Positions 1 through 11,718 are shown, numbered from the stretch's first letter. The stretch: 64,000 bases of DNA from Isoetes taiwanensis (GCA_021234155.1 JAJEKV010000102.1:2660456-2724455), one strand, 5' to 3'. Made by a program: numbers and translations. Notes: generated from the letters alone by a model not told the origin.

Positions 1-601
1 AAACATGTTGCTCATCAACATAAGCAACGACCTCAACCACATGTTATGTGGCATAGTTCTGCATTAACCAAAGGTCCTCATTTAGATAGATCAATTGCAA
101 ATGACCAAGTAGTTTAGTATCACAAATAACACAGTGACGGCCTAAATGATTGCATGCCAAGATCCCTTAACTACGAGAAGAAACTCTGAGGCCACAGTGG
201 TAGGAGCTTTGCACCTCTAGCTATGCCACTGCGCAGTAAATTATTCCAGCTCGTGCATAATATGGATGCTAAAGAAACAACACTGAAGCTTTCCATGATT
301 TCACATCCAGCATTAAAAGAGCTCTGAATTTTTGAACTGCGAGATTGATAATTCTTCAAGACAGACCTAATACAAAATCCTACAGAGCATATCTCAGGTT
401 ACTCGCTAAAATCCTAAATAAATGATCAAACATGAATGAAGTAAAATGGGTTGTGAAACTTACATGATGATAGAATCATTTGTCCGCAATATGCATATGA
501 TTGAAACATTGAGAATATATAAAAGTCAATGAGGAATATCACCTAGACAACATAATGGAAATCTTAAGAAAAATAAAACATGCAGAGAGAAATAAATTCA
601 C

Positions 602-701
602 CAGAAGTGCCTCCATAGTCCATATAGCTGCTTGATGGACCAGGTGGAGTGGCATGAGCGATTTGAATTTCAAATTGCTCATGCCACTCAACCTGGTCCA
701 T
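602..701 (-). CDS. Putative first coding exon, unidentified gene (copy 1)
   Basis: On the minus strand an ATG at 701-699 opens 33 codons starting MDQVEWHEQF and containing PPGPSSSYMDYGG, then meets a GT donor at 601-600. The composition looks like protein, with no stop in frame, and the same exon is preserved in the second copy at 22172-22271. I do not recognise the protein. A competing reading uses an acceptor at 726-727 and another frame. The 63-nt palindrome at 637-699 lies inside this exon, so the reading frame could also be coincidental. Confidence 0.3.
637..699. repeat. 63-nt near-perfect palindrome
   Basis: The arms begin GGACCAGGT and end ACCTGGTCC. About 29 of 31 positions pair, and the loop is only 1-2 nt. 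It is repeated exactly in the duplicated copy at 22207-22269. The motif TCCATATAG occurs just outside both ends, which could be a target duplication of a small foldback insertion. The loop is short for a typical plant miRNA precursor. Confidence 0.85.
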
Positions 702-916
702 ATAGTTATTTTCTTACTCATAATCCTGCAAGGTATATAGAGTAGGAGCTGCATTTTTACTACAGGATTATGATCGAGAAAAGATCTCTCTTGAAATGAA
801 CTGTCTTTAAGATCTTATAATGTGGCTCTAGAAAGATATTGATTTACACCCTGAATGGTAGGATATGCTAAAGAGTTGAATGAAGACCCACGCTAACCTA
901 TTTGATTATACGCACA

Positions 917-1887
917 AATTTCTCATGAGGCATCAGACTGTCACCATTCACCTAAAATGGGGAGTTTCTTCGGAAACAGCTAGACGGAATCTCAAATTTA
1001 TGTGGAGCAGCCCAATTAATCCGAAGATCAAGGCCTTTACGTGGCAGCTCTGGCATAAGGGACTGGCAACTAACTGTAAGAGGTTTAAGCTTTTAATGAC
1101 TAACTCTGATATTTGTGACAGATGTCTAGCCTACAAAGAGGATGAAAACCATCTATTCAGATCCTGCCTTTGGTCTGAATGGGTTCTGGAACTGGCCTCT
1201 GAGATCCTTGGCCAAAACTTGGTTACCCTGAACCAGAAGGATTTCTTCATGCCTAACAACCCAACAGACTGGAGAATTTATATCCTTCTGTGGAGAATCT
1301 GGAAAGGGACAAACTCCTTTATTTTTTATTATGAAATCATATCCCCGGAAGGAATCATAAAACAGGTTTTGTATGATATCAATTGGATCTTATGTGTTAA
1401 TGCATGAGTTGATTATTGTTGCAGATACTGCTTCCGATGACCGGGAGGCTCAAATGGAAAAGGAACAAAGCCGAAAGCACGATAAGGAGTGGATCAAATT
1501 CTTTGGCCCAAAATGATACCTCTGCACATGTAGATGCCATCCGCTTGTGGATCTTCTTTGTGATCGAAACTTCAACATTCGAAGAGAGCTGATTTGTGAA
1601 GCCAAAGATGCTAAAGGGAGGCTCAACATGGCTAGGGCACTTGTAGGTGCATTTACTGCATCTTCCACATGATTATGAAAGGGAAAGCAAGGAAGAGGAC
1701 GAACATGCATCTCAAAGGACTCCACTAGTTTTTATTTGTTACTGTTTCAAGGAAAACTTTGTTTTATCAGCTACTTATATCTCTAAACAGTCTCTAATTT
1801 TCTCTAGGGTTACACTTCCCTTGAAAAATGTTTTTGTATATTTAACTTATACTTAATATAAATAGATGCCTTCAATTAAAAAAAAAA
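917..1887 (+). mobile_element. LINE fragment A (5'-truncated, poly(A)-ended)
   Basis: The insert begins where homology with the second duplication copy stops (916/917). It carries only the C-terminal zf-RVT part of a plant LINE, then a degenerate RNase H-like start (a GRLKWKRNK-like stretch near 1445-1470), then a short poly(A) at about 1878-1887. Such 5' truncation is usual for target-primed LINE insertions. TCTCATGA occurs just inside the 5' end (921) and just after the poly(A) (~1897), but this is not a convincing target duplication. Confidence 0.75.
937..1407 (+). pseudogene. LINE ORF2 C-terminus, zf-RVT zinc-binding domain
   Basis: The frame shows the zf-RVT signature of plant non-LTR retrotransposons: a W..P.NPK.KAF.WQLWH core, then C-D-R-C and, after about nine residues, HLF.SC. 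This domain follows the reverse transcriptase in L1-type ORF2 proteins and probably binds nucleic acid. Here only about 155 residues remain and the RT palm is absent, so it is a dead fragment. It ends at a TGA before a heavily interrupted RNase H-like stretch. Confidence 0.8.
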
Positions 1888-2103
1888 GGATTCTATCTCT
1901 CATGAAGTTCCTTTTTGGACAATCTATCTGCTGATCCTGATCACAGAAGCATTCTTCATCCAATTAATCCCGCTACCTAGAGACCTGTTCCATACGGTAT
2001 TGCATGGGATCACCTTGAAATCCGTTCGGATGCTGCATTGGACGATAGACTGAGGCACACTAAACCTTTGTACCTCCATGATTGAAAGCTCAGCATTTAT
2101 AAT

Positions 2104-4013
2104 GGTATTTCTTTGAACCTTCCTATTGTTCATTCAAAAATTGAAGCTTTGTCTCAGTCTGTTGTGATTATAAAAGGTCAAAAATATGGCATCAAACTAG
2201 ATAAATTGTGGGCCTTCCTTTTAAACTTGCACAAAGGAATCGTTATTCAAGCTGTCTATTGGCTTAATTTTCCATACATAATGCTTGAATGTGGTAATTC
2301 CAGATCAACAAACTTTTTCCTGAATTATGGTCCCCTGACTTTCGAGACTTCCCAGCTTACTTTTTTGAAATGGCATCCTAAGCTTGATAATGATCAAATG
2401 AATAATCTTTGTATCGCCTCAACTTCTCTCTTTGGTTTGAATCCTATTTATTGGGATGAGGAATGCTTTAAGCTGCTATTCAATTCCATTGGAACATACA
2501 TTTCCACCGAATACTCCCCTTCAAGACCACCAAGATCTTTTTGCAACTTGACTTATCCAAGGACATTCCTCTTTCCATTCCTTTTAAAGATGCCTTTGGT
2601 CTAGAATCTTCATTAACTCTTAGATGGTCTAGCTTGCCTTCTCAATGTCAGAAATGTCTGTATAGACATTTCTGGTATTCTGATTGCAGATCAAGTTCAG
2701 ATGGACAGGAAGGGGACAAAATTTCTCAAGGAAGTCAGATCTCAGACATGATACCTTCTGGACATATTTCAGGAAAACATCCAGTTGAACAGTATGTTAA
2801 AAAAGGCATTGATGAGGATATTTATGTAAGAGAACATCATTTTAAAAAATTGCCAGAAAATGACAGATTCAAATGGACAAGAGTGAAGGGTAGTTATAAG
2901 AGAATTCAGAAGCAAAAAGCAGCTAGGGAGCAAATGAAGGACAAAGGAACGATGAAAGAGCAAGATGGCTATAATGCTATGAAAAGCAATGGTTCAATAG
3001 TAATTGGGGAGCCTAAATTGCTAGTGAAGGGCACAGTTGCTAATAAACCATGCCATGCAACTGAAAAATTAAGCATGATCTTGAATAATATTATCAAGGA
3101 GGCTAAACATCAGGACAAAGATCAATGTTCCTACAATCTCATGGATTTTCCTATCAAAAATATTAGTAAGAGTGGGTCCTTAATTATAAAAACTCAAGAC
3201 AAAGCAAAGTCTCAGCTGAATTATAAGTAGAAGGATTCAAATTTAAAGAGAAAATTGCCAGTTACAGAGACACAACAAACTCAAAAAGTTCCAGAGTCTA
3301 CAAATCCTATTGACTTACATATTGTTGAACCTGCCAGTCAAACTATTGAAGATAATTCTGAAGATGCCTCTCTGCACCAGGTTAATTGTCAAAATCCTTA
3401 TCAGGTATTATCTAACCTCAATGGTGAATTAGATTCTAATTTAGACAAGAGCAAAGTATGTGATTTATTCCATAATCATGTGCCTCATATAACCCCTCCA
3501 GCCCAAATCACTGAATCAAAAGAGCCTCTTATTTTTACTCCTGCTTCTCTGCCTTCCCTGATTGACCTAGACTCCCCTATAGCGGATTGTTCTACAAGTC
3601 CTCCAAAGGTATCAAGCAAGTTTGCAGACTCTCTGCAAGAAGATATCAGTCAGCACTCACAAGGACACAAAGATTGTGAAGTTGAAGTGACTCTAGACAA
3701 AGACAGTGACTTTGTTGCTGAGACTCCAGAGCATAGAGTTATGGAAATGAAGGAGCTTCAAGAAAGGGAAAATACCAGGCAAGTTCTCGGTTCTACCTTA
3801 AATAATATTAAAAATAATTCTATGTTCCAATTTTCTCCTGGTGGATTTTCTGACTCAAGTGATAGTGAGGATTACGAAAGTGATAAGGAAAATTGGGGTA
3901 AAGAAGAGTACTTCTTAGAGAATCCTAATAATATTCCTAAACTAGAGAAGGCTCACAATAAAAAAATGTTAAGAAAAACGAGAATAACTTGGGAAAAGTC
4001 TTATCTGGATTGA
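2104..4013 (+). pseudogene. LINE B ORF1 (gag-like, DUF4283 + zinc knuckle)
   Basis: The first part (to ~2530) matches DUF4283: KIEALSQSVV, a KLW...LHKG core, then a CGNS segment and a W.P line. After a frameshift near 2530-2545 comes the VDLSKDIPLSIPF segment and a zinc knuckle CQKC-x4-H-x4-C near 2655-2690. The remainder (2700-4013) is a lysine- and acid-rich tail, with an in-frame TAG at 3228-3230. ORF1 proteins bind LINE RNA and form the RNP. The start is uncertain; homology begins at NGISLNLP. It is homologous to the ORF1 piece at 52682-53262. Confidence 0.8.
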
Positions 4014-4021
4014 ATAAAACC

Positions 4022-7000
4022 CCTGCTCAAAATACTAGGGAAGATTCTATCTTGGAACCTCAGAGGCATCAAAGGTCCCTTAAAAAGGAGACGTGCCATT
4101 GCTCAAATTAGGCTCTATAATGCAGATATTATCCTTTTGCAAGAGCTCAAGGTGCCTTCTTTTGAGTGTGGAAATTTAGGTGATTAGATATATCTTGCTT
4201 CTTCCTCCATCTGGATTGATTCATCTGGTGCTAGTAGGGGTTTAGCTATCATTTGGAAGAGAGAGGTCAGTCATCATCAATTTTACAATAGCCCTTCCAG
4301 GACATGGCAATCTATTATTTTCTCTATCTCCAACTCTTCCTTTGGTATTATCAATGTCTATGCTCCTACTAATCCTAGAGACAGGGAGCCTACCTGGATG
4401 GAAATAAACAACTGGTTGGCTTCTCATAGCATTGATAATTGGATTGTTGTTTGGATTTCAATAACACTCTCCGTGGGATCTCAAATTGGGAAACAAAATA
4501 AACATGACTAGGGCTGAAAAGCTTAACTCGATTCCCTTATCTCAAATATTAAGAAATAGAGGCAAAAAGTTACGCTGTCGATGTAAACTAAAATATATTA
4601 ATGACATGGACTCTGGTAGCACTAAGTTTTTTTTCAGAGTTGCTAAAAGCAGAATGTTAAGAAATTTCATTACTGAGATTTGTGGATGAAAATGGTAACA
4701 CTTACACCTCTCAGAGTGATATTGCCAACATCTTTCATGGCATATTCAAGGATCTCTTTCACTGTAATCCTATTCCTGCTAATGATATTCAGGATGCAAA
4801 TGACTTCATGACTCTTGTGGACAATATTCTTCCTACTGCTCCTGATAATATGGATGCCTCTATGATTGCTATGCCTTCTCAAGATGAAATTTTTAGTACT
4901 CTAAACAGTTTCAGCAAGGAAAAATCTCCTAGCCCTGATAGTCTTCCTACTGAATTTTAAATCAAATTTTGGGATATTCTTAAAAAGGATCTCATTTCTA
5001 TTGTGCATGCTTTCTGGAATGCAGAGCATTTTCATCCTTCAGTGGATTTATTTCCTTGATTCCTAAGATTGATCATCCTATCAAATTTCAAGATTGGAGA
5101 CCTATGTCTCTCACAAACACCACTTACAAACTTTGTGCTAAAATTATTGCCTCCAGGATTAAAAGATTTTTGCAAAAGAATATCAGCCATAATCAGTTTG
5201 CTTTCCTTCCAAATAGATATATTCTTTGATAATTATGTTGCTGCTATGGAAGGTTTACATTGGAATAAGATCTCTAAGCAGAATTGTGTTCTTTTTAAGC
5301 TGGATTTTAAGCGTGCCTTTGACTCAGTCAGATGGGATTTCCTTGACTTTGCTATGTCCAAACTTGGCTTTCCTTTCAAGCTTAAAAATCTCATCTTTGG
5401 CCTTAATTCTAGGTCCAATTCTGTTGTTCTTATTAATATGGTGGTCCTTCTGGATTCTTTCCTCTCACATATGGTGTAAGGCAGGGTTGTCCTCTTGCTC
5501 CCTATCTCTGGCAGCTGAGTTGCTTACTAAAGGCATTATTCATTATCAGAGTCTTGGTCTAATTAAGGGGCTTAAACTTCCCGAATCTGATGAATCCCTT
5601 AGTATTCTTCCATGTGCTGATGACTCCTTCTCTTTCCTTGATGCTGATATGGCAAACATTGAGTTCCTCCTGAAAATTTTAAAACAATTCTCAGCTGCCT
5701 CTGGTATTCAGCTTAATATTGATAAAAGCTTGATGATCGGAGATATTTCTCATCATCATCTGGCTGGCATTAAAGTGCTCTCCCCTGAGCAAGCTACTAA
5801 AGTATTGGGCATGCCTCTTTCTCTGAGTCATAGTATTAAAGGTCTTTGGAATCCTATTCTTTCAAAAATAAAGAAGAAGCTGAATAAGTACAGGACTTCT
5901 CTTTCACTTGCTAGTAGATCTGTTCTAGCAAGTTCCCATGTTTATTTCTCCACTGCTTTAGTTGTTCCCAAGCTCATTTATTTAGAATTGGAGAAATTCA
6001 TTATGAATTTTATCTGGAAAGGTAGTCATCTTGTTAATTGGGGCTCCATTTGTAAATCTAAGAACTTAGGTGGCCTTGGTTGCAAGAACTTATTCCTACA
6101 TTCAATCATTAGCAGGCAAGTTTGTTTGGAAGGCCATTCATGGGAATCAGTCTCCTGCCTCCAAGTTTATCAGATTTTGGATCAATAGTAGTCATCCTTA
6201 TGGTCATCCATCTATTCAACATCTATTCCCTCACTCTGCTTTCATGCATATGAAACCAGCCACCAATATTTCCCCTTTAATGTGCAATTTAATTAAGGCT
6301 TAGAATTCTATTTCTCCTAGCTTTGATTTTATCTGAAGAGACAAACTTCATAGTGATTTATCTATTTTCTGGAATCAATTCTGGCTGATCATATTTCTTT
6401 AGTGTTAGCAATTCGACATCCGAGGATTCGTAAAAAATGGTCTGATGTAGGTCTGATATATATCAGAGATCTTTTCTCAGGGGTAGGATTATTTCTTGGA
6501 CTAAGTTGAAAGATATCATCAAGGGTACTTCCTCTGATAAGAAAATCTTCACTCGTATTAGAAATTTCCTTTCTAATCTATCTCCAAACTCAGGGAAAAG
6601 AGACTGGACTATTAATGGTAAAGTGAAGTATAAGGTCAAACATGTGTACAATGCTCTTTCTGCTAATGCTACTGAGAGTAAAGTCTTATTAAAATGGTCA
6701 ATCAATTTTGATCAGCTCAGGGCCCTATTCCATAATGTCTGGAATTCTTATTGTCCTCCAAAGATCTCATATTTCATTTGGCAGTTTGAATAATCTTCAT
6801 TCCTTATCAAGAAGAAATCCTAATATTATGGAAAACTGTCCTACGTTATGTGGCAGTGATGAGAGTATGAGTCATATCTTTTTTTGTAATAAGCTAAATG
6901 GCTTCTGGTCCTAGTTTTCTAGCAAATTTGGAATTACCAACAATCAAGGTCTTCCTTTCTTCAATTTGATGACAAATTTGCTAACACCATTGCATATATT

Positions 7001-7240
7001 GCTTTTTGCAATATATGGAAATCTAGGAATCATGTTCTGTATGGGAATAAGAGGCTTTTTATCTTTTGGATTAAAGTTCATTTTCAATTTGACTTTGAAA
7101 CTCTTGCTACTGCTCCCAAGAAAAGATATGGTACTAACTATAATAGGAAATGTGATGCTTATGGAGAGTATAAGGGTCATTTTGAATTATTTGTTTCAAA
7201 TTTGAATGTAGTAAACTCTAACATTCTTTTTTCTGATGAT
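4022..7240 (+). pseudogene. LINE B ORF2 (endonuclease-RT-zf-RVT), broken
   Basis: The APE endonuclease starts near 4030 with SWNLRGIKG, then LLQELK and YAPTNPRD. The DFN motif near 4455 is shifted in frame, and the C-terminal half of the nuclease is missing. A linker (STKFFFRVAKSRM) leads to RT: SPSPDSLP near 4930, KLDFKRAFDSV..DF near 5300, YGVRQGCP near 5475 and a CADD catalytic box near 5610. A zf-RVT with PPKISYF.W and C-x2-C..HIFFC follows (6730-6890), then an IWKSRNHVLYGN-like end near 7020. There are at least five frame changes or stops. Confidence 0.82.
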
Positions 7241-7694
7241 CCTAGAATATCTTGAGTTTCTTCGAGGATCTGGAAGGAACAAATTTGAGGGCCACACTCC
7301 TTTCTGCCAGTCATCAAAGGATCTTGTTTTTCAGAACAACTTGGCTACTTCAATGGAGTCTTTTCTAATGAGAGCAGGACACAGACAATATCAGAAAGAC
7401 AGTGAAGATTTGTGGGCTGCTATCTTCTGCAGGGAGATAGTACAAATTCATTGCTTATGGACATTCTTGGTGAACAATAGCTTTAGTCTCACTGAGAGGC
7501 AGTTACCAAGATACAGGTCCATGTACTATAACCATAAGCTGCTTGCTGATATGTATGGATCTTTTCTGATCCTTTTGGAGGACAAGGACAAATTCCGCTT
7601 GTTCCACAACAACAGCTGGCCTGCTGAGTCATACTCCTTTGGAACTACTGATGCTTTCAATGCCTATAACTCCATCTTCTTTGCTGATTCCTAA
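7236..7694 (+). CDS. Uninterrupted 152-codon ORF in LINE B 3' region
   Basis: A 152-aa frame lies just after the zf-RVT region and before the 3' UTR. It is acid- and aromatic-rich (RQLPRYRSMYYN, EDKDKFRLFHNN). It has stayed open while ORF1 and ORF2 upstream are riddled with breaks. I do not recognise a family. It may be the C-terminal extension of ORF2 or a third LINE ORF; chance is less likely at this length in 37% GC DNA but not excluded. Confidence 0.4.
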   Translation: MILEYLEFLRGSGRNKFEGHTPFCQSSKDLVFQNNLATSMESFLMRAGHRQYQKDSEDLWAAIFCREIVQIHCLWTFLVNNSFSLTERQLPRYRSMYYNHKLLADMYGSFLILLEDKDKFRLFHNNSWPAESYSFGTTDAFNAYNSIFFADS

Positions 7695-8066
7695 ACATTC
7701 CATCCTTTTTGCTATTCCCTAAACATACCTGTGCTCTTGTCTAATTTTTTTGTCTAGCTTCACTATTTTGGTTTATCAATTTGTGGGCAGGAATCAAGAG
7801 TTGAGGTGACAGTTGGTTATTTACTTCATGATCTTCTGGAGCAGCTGGACATTTAGGGTGATTATGACATTCAGGATTCTATTCTTATCTCTCGTACACA
7901 CTTCATAGATTTTTGGATATTATTAAGGGATCATAGTTATCTTGCACTATGAGGTTCTGTACTGGTTCTAAATTTCTGTCTTTTATGGCATGCTTTCATA
8001 TCAAAAGCATGTTTTTGCTATGTACTTGAGGATTTATAATTAATGATAAAACCATCTCTTACTTTC

Positions 8067-8092
8067 AAAAAAAAAAAAAAAAAAAAAAAAAA
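8067..8092 (+). repeat. Poly(A) tail of LINE B
   Basis: 26 consecutive A residues mark the 3' end of the LINE on the plus strand; unrelated sequence (gtcagggccc) follows. Confidence 0.95.
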
Positions 8093-9561
8093 GTCAGGGC
8101 CCAATTTTCAATAATTTGGGGCATGTATTCTAGGAAGTTGCTACTTGGATACCCCCCCACCCCTCTTTTTTTGCCAAAATCGAATGGTGATATTAGATTT
8201 TGTACGTACCATTATATAGTGGGTATTTTAAATTCAGGATTTATAAGCATTGAATACAGTGCAAGTGACATTTCAGGCAATAGTTGGCTTGGCAAATGCT
8301 TAGCATTTTGTACTTTTGTGGCAGTACTTTCTATTCTGCAACTTTTAGTCTCAGTACTTTCTATTTTTTAACTTTTAGTGATAATACTTTCTATTTGTGT
8401 AACATTTGTGGGATGGAATTGGGCTTTCTCTCAAATCTGGAGACTAGTAAACTGACATATGCATGTGGAATTCTATTCTGGATTAGATGTATATGGGCCT
8501 TCAATTTCATCTAGATCAGATATATAAGGAGACACATAGAATTGCCCAATTTTGGCCTTGAAATAAAGCTTATGTAGATATGAAGGTTTCTTGTTTTGTT
8601 TTTATGCAGGTATGTGGAAGCACGGCTCTGTTCAGCTTGATTGTGGGCGAAAATCCATTTTATCTGGTTGCCTCTTATTTTATTGCTCAAATTTTCTTAA
8701 CTGTAGATGATTTATGGTATCAAGATTTCATATGTGAAGGTGCACGTGTTTTCAGGCCAGAGAAATCACCTTTGCCTCCTTGTTTCTGAAATATAAAGGA
8801 CATCTTGGTTGTTAGGATGACGACAATAATCATCACCTTTTGTTCTTTGTGATTATGTGATGTCGTATTGGTGAGGTGATGTGATGGCACAAATACGACA
8901 TGAAGTTTTACCTTGAATCCTCCTGGACGATATTCTTTTTAATAATTAATCTTGAATTAATGGCCCTTGAATTAAATGGGTACTTATATCGTTTTCTTTT
9001 TCCACATGTACTTTTGTGGAGGCATAATTCTGGCATTTAGCGTGGATCATTAGGTATTCTCACGCAATGGTTATATCTAGATTCAATCCCTATACGGTGC
9101 ATTTACTAGTTTTTGTTATTGCCATTGTATTATTTAGATAAATTGCAATATTAACAAATTTTAAAGGTATGTCAAAAATTGATTTTCAATGATACTAGTA
9201 ACAGTGCATGCGTTGCTGGGCTTTAGCTACGACATGTTATATAGGGGATGGTGTATGAACACCAAAAGAGGTGTTTAATTTGTTTGTTGGTCCTATGTGG
9301 TAGAGATGATCATTATTGGTGGGCTTTCAGGGTGACTTTGTGGATGTTTTATATTAGAGATGACGTGTAGGCATTGGTTTGTGTTTGCGTTTTTGTATTG
9401 TGATTTTTTTAGAAACATTTTATTTATGCCTCTATGGGCTTGTTGGTTTTGTATCATGGGTTTTACGTAGAAGGGTTACAATAAGTCAGGGATGGGGTTA
9501 GCAACAATATATTGTGTTGAGTGGTAAGGTTGCTGAGCATAGGTATCCAACAATGCCAAGC
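8093..9561. other. Intergenic, no supported gene
   Basis: AT-rich unique-looking sequence. A short frame after a gcag (about 8610-8789, 57 codons) could be a terminal exon but has no recognisable domain and no partner exons. A cluster of near repeats CTTTTAGT..ATACTTTCTAT lies at 8315-8395. Nothing else stands out. Confidence 0.6.
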
Positions 9562-9566
9562 ATACG
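9562..9566. repeat. Target-site duplication (left)
   Basis: ATACG immediately precedes TGTGACG of the 5' LTR. The same five bases follow the 3' LTR at 19888-19892, as expected for LTR-retrotransposon integration. Confidence 0.88.
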
Positions 9567-11229
9567 TGTGACGTTCCAGGCATTTATACGGTATACGTAT
9601 GCACGCCGGGACACGTCACTAGGATATAAGGGGGTAATTGTCTAAGTGGGAGTCGACCACAATGGTTTTATTTAGCTATGTTAATAAATCCATTGTGGAT
9701 AATTATGAAGTATATAGCCTAATTAAGCTAAATTAGTTAATTAGCACCAACAAGGGGGTGCCACTTGGCCTAAATCGATTGGGCAAGGCATGGTTTCCAT
9801 TTTGGACACCCAAATTAGGGCTTTTGTGCCCCAATTCGAATTAGGAGCAGCCGGAGATGGAGGAGAGGAGCTGCTTTGGGTGCCCAAAGAGTAGTTGAGC
9901 CCCAGGATTTATTCTTTGGCCTAAGGAGCTATTGGCTGACCTCACCAAAATCAATGAACAACCTCTAGCTATTCTTGCCACCCTTAAATCAAACACCATG
10001 GAAGCACCCCACGATAAAGGTTCCAGCCCGACAACCGGTTAGTGGTAGTTTAGTTGTGAATTCTAGGTAGGCGCCCTGTTGGGCACTTGTTGTCTTTGAT
10101 TCATGCATTCTCTCTGTGTTTCAATGGTAGGAACTAACCCTTGATTGTAAAGGTAAGTTCTCTTCATATTCCGATTCTGGTTTGGTTCTTAAAAGGATGG
10201 ATTGATAGTTCTTTGTATGGTATCACTCGAAATGGGGAAATAAGGGCGGGTAGAGACCTGCAAACTCATATCGTTAGTATGTTCCTAGATAAAACCCTCA
10301 ATAATTCCCAATAATGCGGCACGTGCACAAGAGCCCACCGGGTCATAGGCGCTATGGACCGGCTTAGCACCGGACAAGGAACACAAGTGGTGAAGTGGGG
10401 GTGGGGTCTTGCCACGAACATAAAAGGCTCCTGAGACTCCTCAAAGGGGTGGGCTAGGCACGATGGCGGGTCACGTGGGGGCCGGGTATGGGTCCGACAC
10501 TCCACAGGTGTAGTGGTGTGACCCGTATGGGGCACCTTGCACTTTGAGTAGATTTAGGGTGAGTAAGTCGCTGCGGATGCGGGGGTCGCCGATGCGGCGC
10601 GTATTCTCTAGCTCACCCATGGAACCACCGTGATTACGGAAGGGGACGCTTCCCGACTGCCTCATCGGATAGGGGCTTCATGAACCCCGGAGTAGGCTCA
10701 AAGGGTGATACCTTGAGTCTGCGTCTCCCGAAGGCTATAGCGAAGCCATAAGCGTGAATTGACCCATCTACAAAGTGTGCACCGGGAGGCGGATGGAGTG
10801 GACAACCCTAGCCGATGTTCTATGCCGCCCAGCGCCATGCCAAGACTTCGGTCTGGCTGATCTCTTGAGGCCCAACCGCCGGTCGATCCTCACCGAGTCG
10901 AGCCGGGGTAGAACACGAGGTTTGGGTGTTTTCTTAGTTTTAGATGCATATTCTTTGCCGTTGGTATTTGGATGGGCGCCACCCTTAGGTGGTGGTTATT
11001 TATATGTGATTTATCTTTGTGTGCTAACCCTTGTATTCATGCTTCCGCCGGCGTAGGAGTCCCATTGAAGGCGTGGGCGAATGACCCCTTCGTGTCCTTC
11101 TTTCGGGCACCATAATATGGGTGGCGGAATAGGCGGAGGAGCTCTGCTCATGGCGAGGTGGTTGCCATGGGAGGAAAGTTCCCCATGTGTATCGTCCGGG
11201 TGTCGTATATATTCGAGGGGCGTCCGCGA
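9567..11229 (+). repeat. 5' LTR
   Basis: About 1663 bp, alignable along its length with 18260-19887. It begins TGTGACGTTCCAGG. Relative to the 3' LTR it keeps about 56 extra bases near 9585-9641, including a gtatacgtatgc segment. The right end is set by alignment with the 3' LTR terminus and by the adjoining PBS and may be off by a few bases. Confidence 0.88.
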
Positions 11230-11242
11230 TGTTATCGAGCCA
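11230..11242 (+). other. Primer-binding site (tRNA-Met type, degenerate)
   Basis: TGTTATCGAGCCA resembles the canonical plant PBS TGGTATCAGAGCC with a substitution and a missing base, and lies directly after the 5' LTR. This is the expected site for priming minus-strand cDNA. Confidence 0.7.
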
Positions 11243-11646
11243 TGATTACGGTTGGCCTGATCATAGCACCGCCAAACTAAGCTAGTGTGATTGTTAGTTC
11301 TTTGATGTTTGGCTTTGTGTTAGGTTAAAGTAAGAAATTGTAGGTTTAAAGAAGTTAGGGCAATTTGGAGGACCCAAGTTTGGAGGGGCTATAACTTTTT
11401 GTAGGTAAACTAGGATGAAGGCGGAAATGGCTCCATTGGATCGGGCGTACCCCAAATACCCTAGGACAAATCGTTAGTTGGCGAAAAATGGTCAAGGAGG
11501 GGGGGGCCGTCGGGCGTCACCGCTTTTACGGCGACTCGGGATCATGGTAGGAGCGTATAATGCTTCGGCCCGACCCAGATAAAAAAGCAGCGTTTTTCCG
11601 CCGTATAAAAATTTTCACATTTTTTTTATATATACATATTATTTTG

Positions 11647-11718
11647 GCGCCCCAATCCAAATTTGAACCCATGACCTCTCAACTCCAAGCCTAGGTGCCT
11701 ACCACCACACCAAGCTCT
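11647..11718 (-). repeat. tRNA-like (SINE-head-like) module 1
   Basis: Read on the minus strand, GCTTGGTGTGGTGGTAGG resembles an A box/D arm and GGGTTCAAATTT a B box/T loop at tRNA spacing. The acceptor stem is not intact, so a functional tRNA gene is unlikely. It lies about 70 bp from a second module of the same kind, inside the LTR element just past the PBS. Confidence 0.45.

Larger units (their letters stand above)
1..916. repeat. Segmental duplication, copy 1
   Basis: This stretch matches 21571-22486 base for base apart from about four substitutions (for example gcatag/gcttag near base 53 and cagcattaa/cagattaaa near 312). The constant offset is 21570 with no net indel. Homology is still present at base 1, so the duplicated unit probably extends left of the window. 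It stops at 916, where a LINE fragment begins; in the other copy the sequence continues differently after 22486. The near identity means a very recent duplication or uncollapsed haplotypes in the assembly. Confidence 0.95.
1888..8092 (+). mobile_element. LINE B, near full-length L1-type retrotransposon
   Basis: About 6.2 kb with the full plant L1 order: ORF1 (DUF4283 plus zinc knuckle), ORF2 (APE endonuclease, RT, zf-RVT), a further 3' ORF, a 3' UTR and a 26-nt poly(A) at 8067-8092. It directly abuts the poly(A) of LINE A at its 5' end. Several frameshifts and stops disable it, and part of the endonuclease is deleted near 4450-4500. I could not find a clear target-site duplication. Confidence 0.88.

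Noticed and set aside
171..359. 62-codon minus-strand ORF in duplication copy 1 as a gene
   Set aside because: The frame is lost in copy 2 through a base shift; more likely 3' UTR or intron of the unidentified gene.
8580..8789. Possible terminal exon after tatgcag
   Set aside because: Single short frame without partner exon or recognisable protein.
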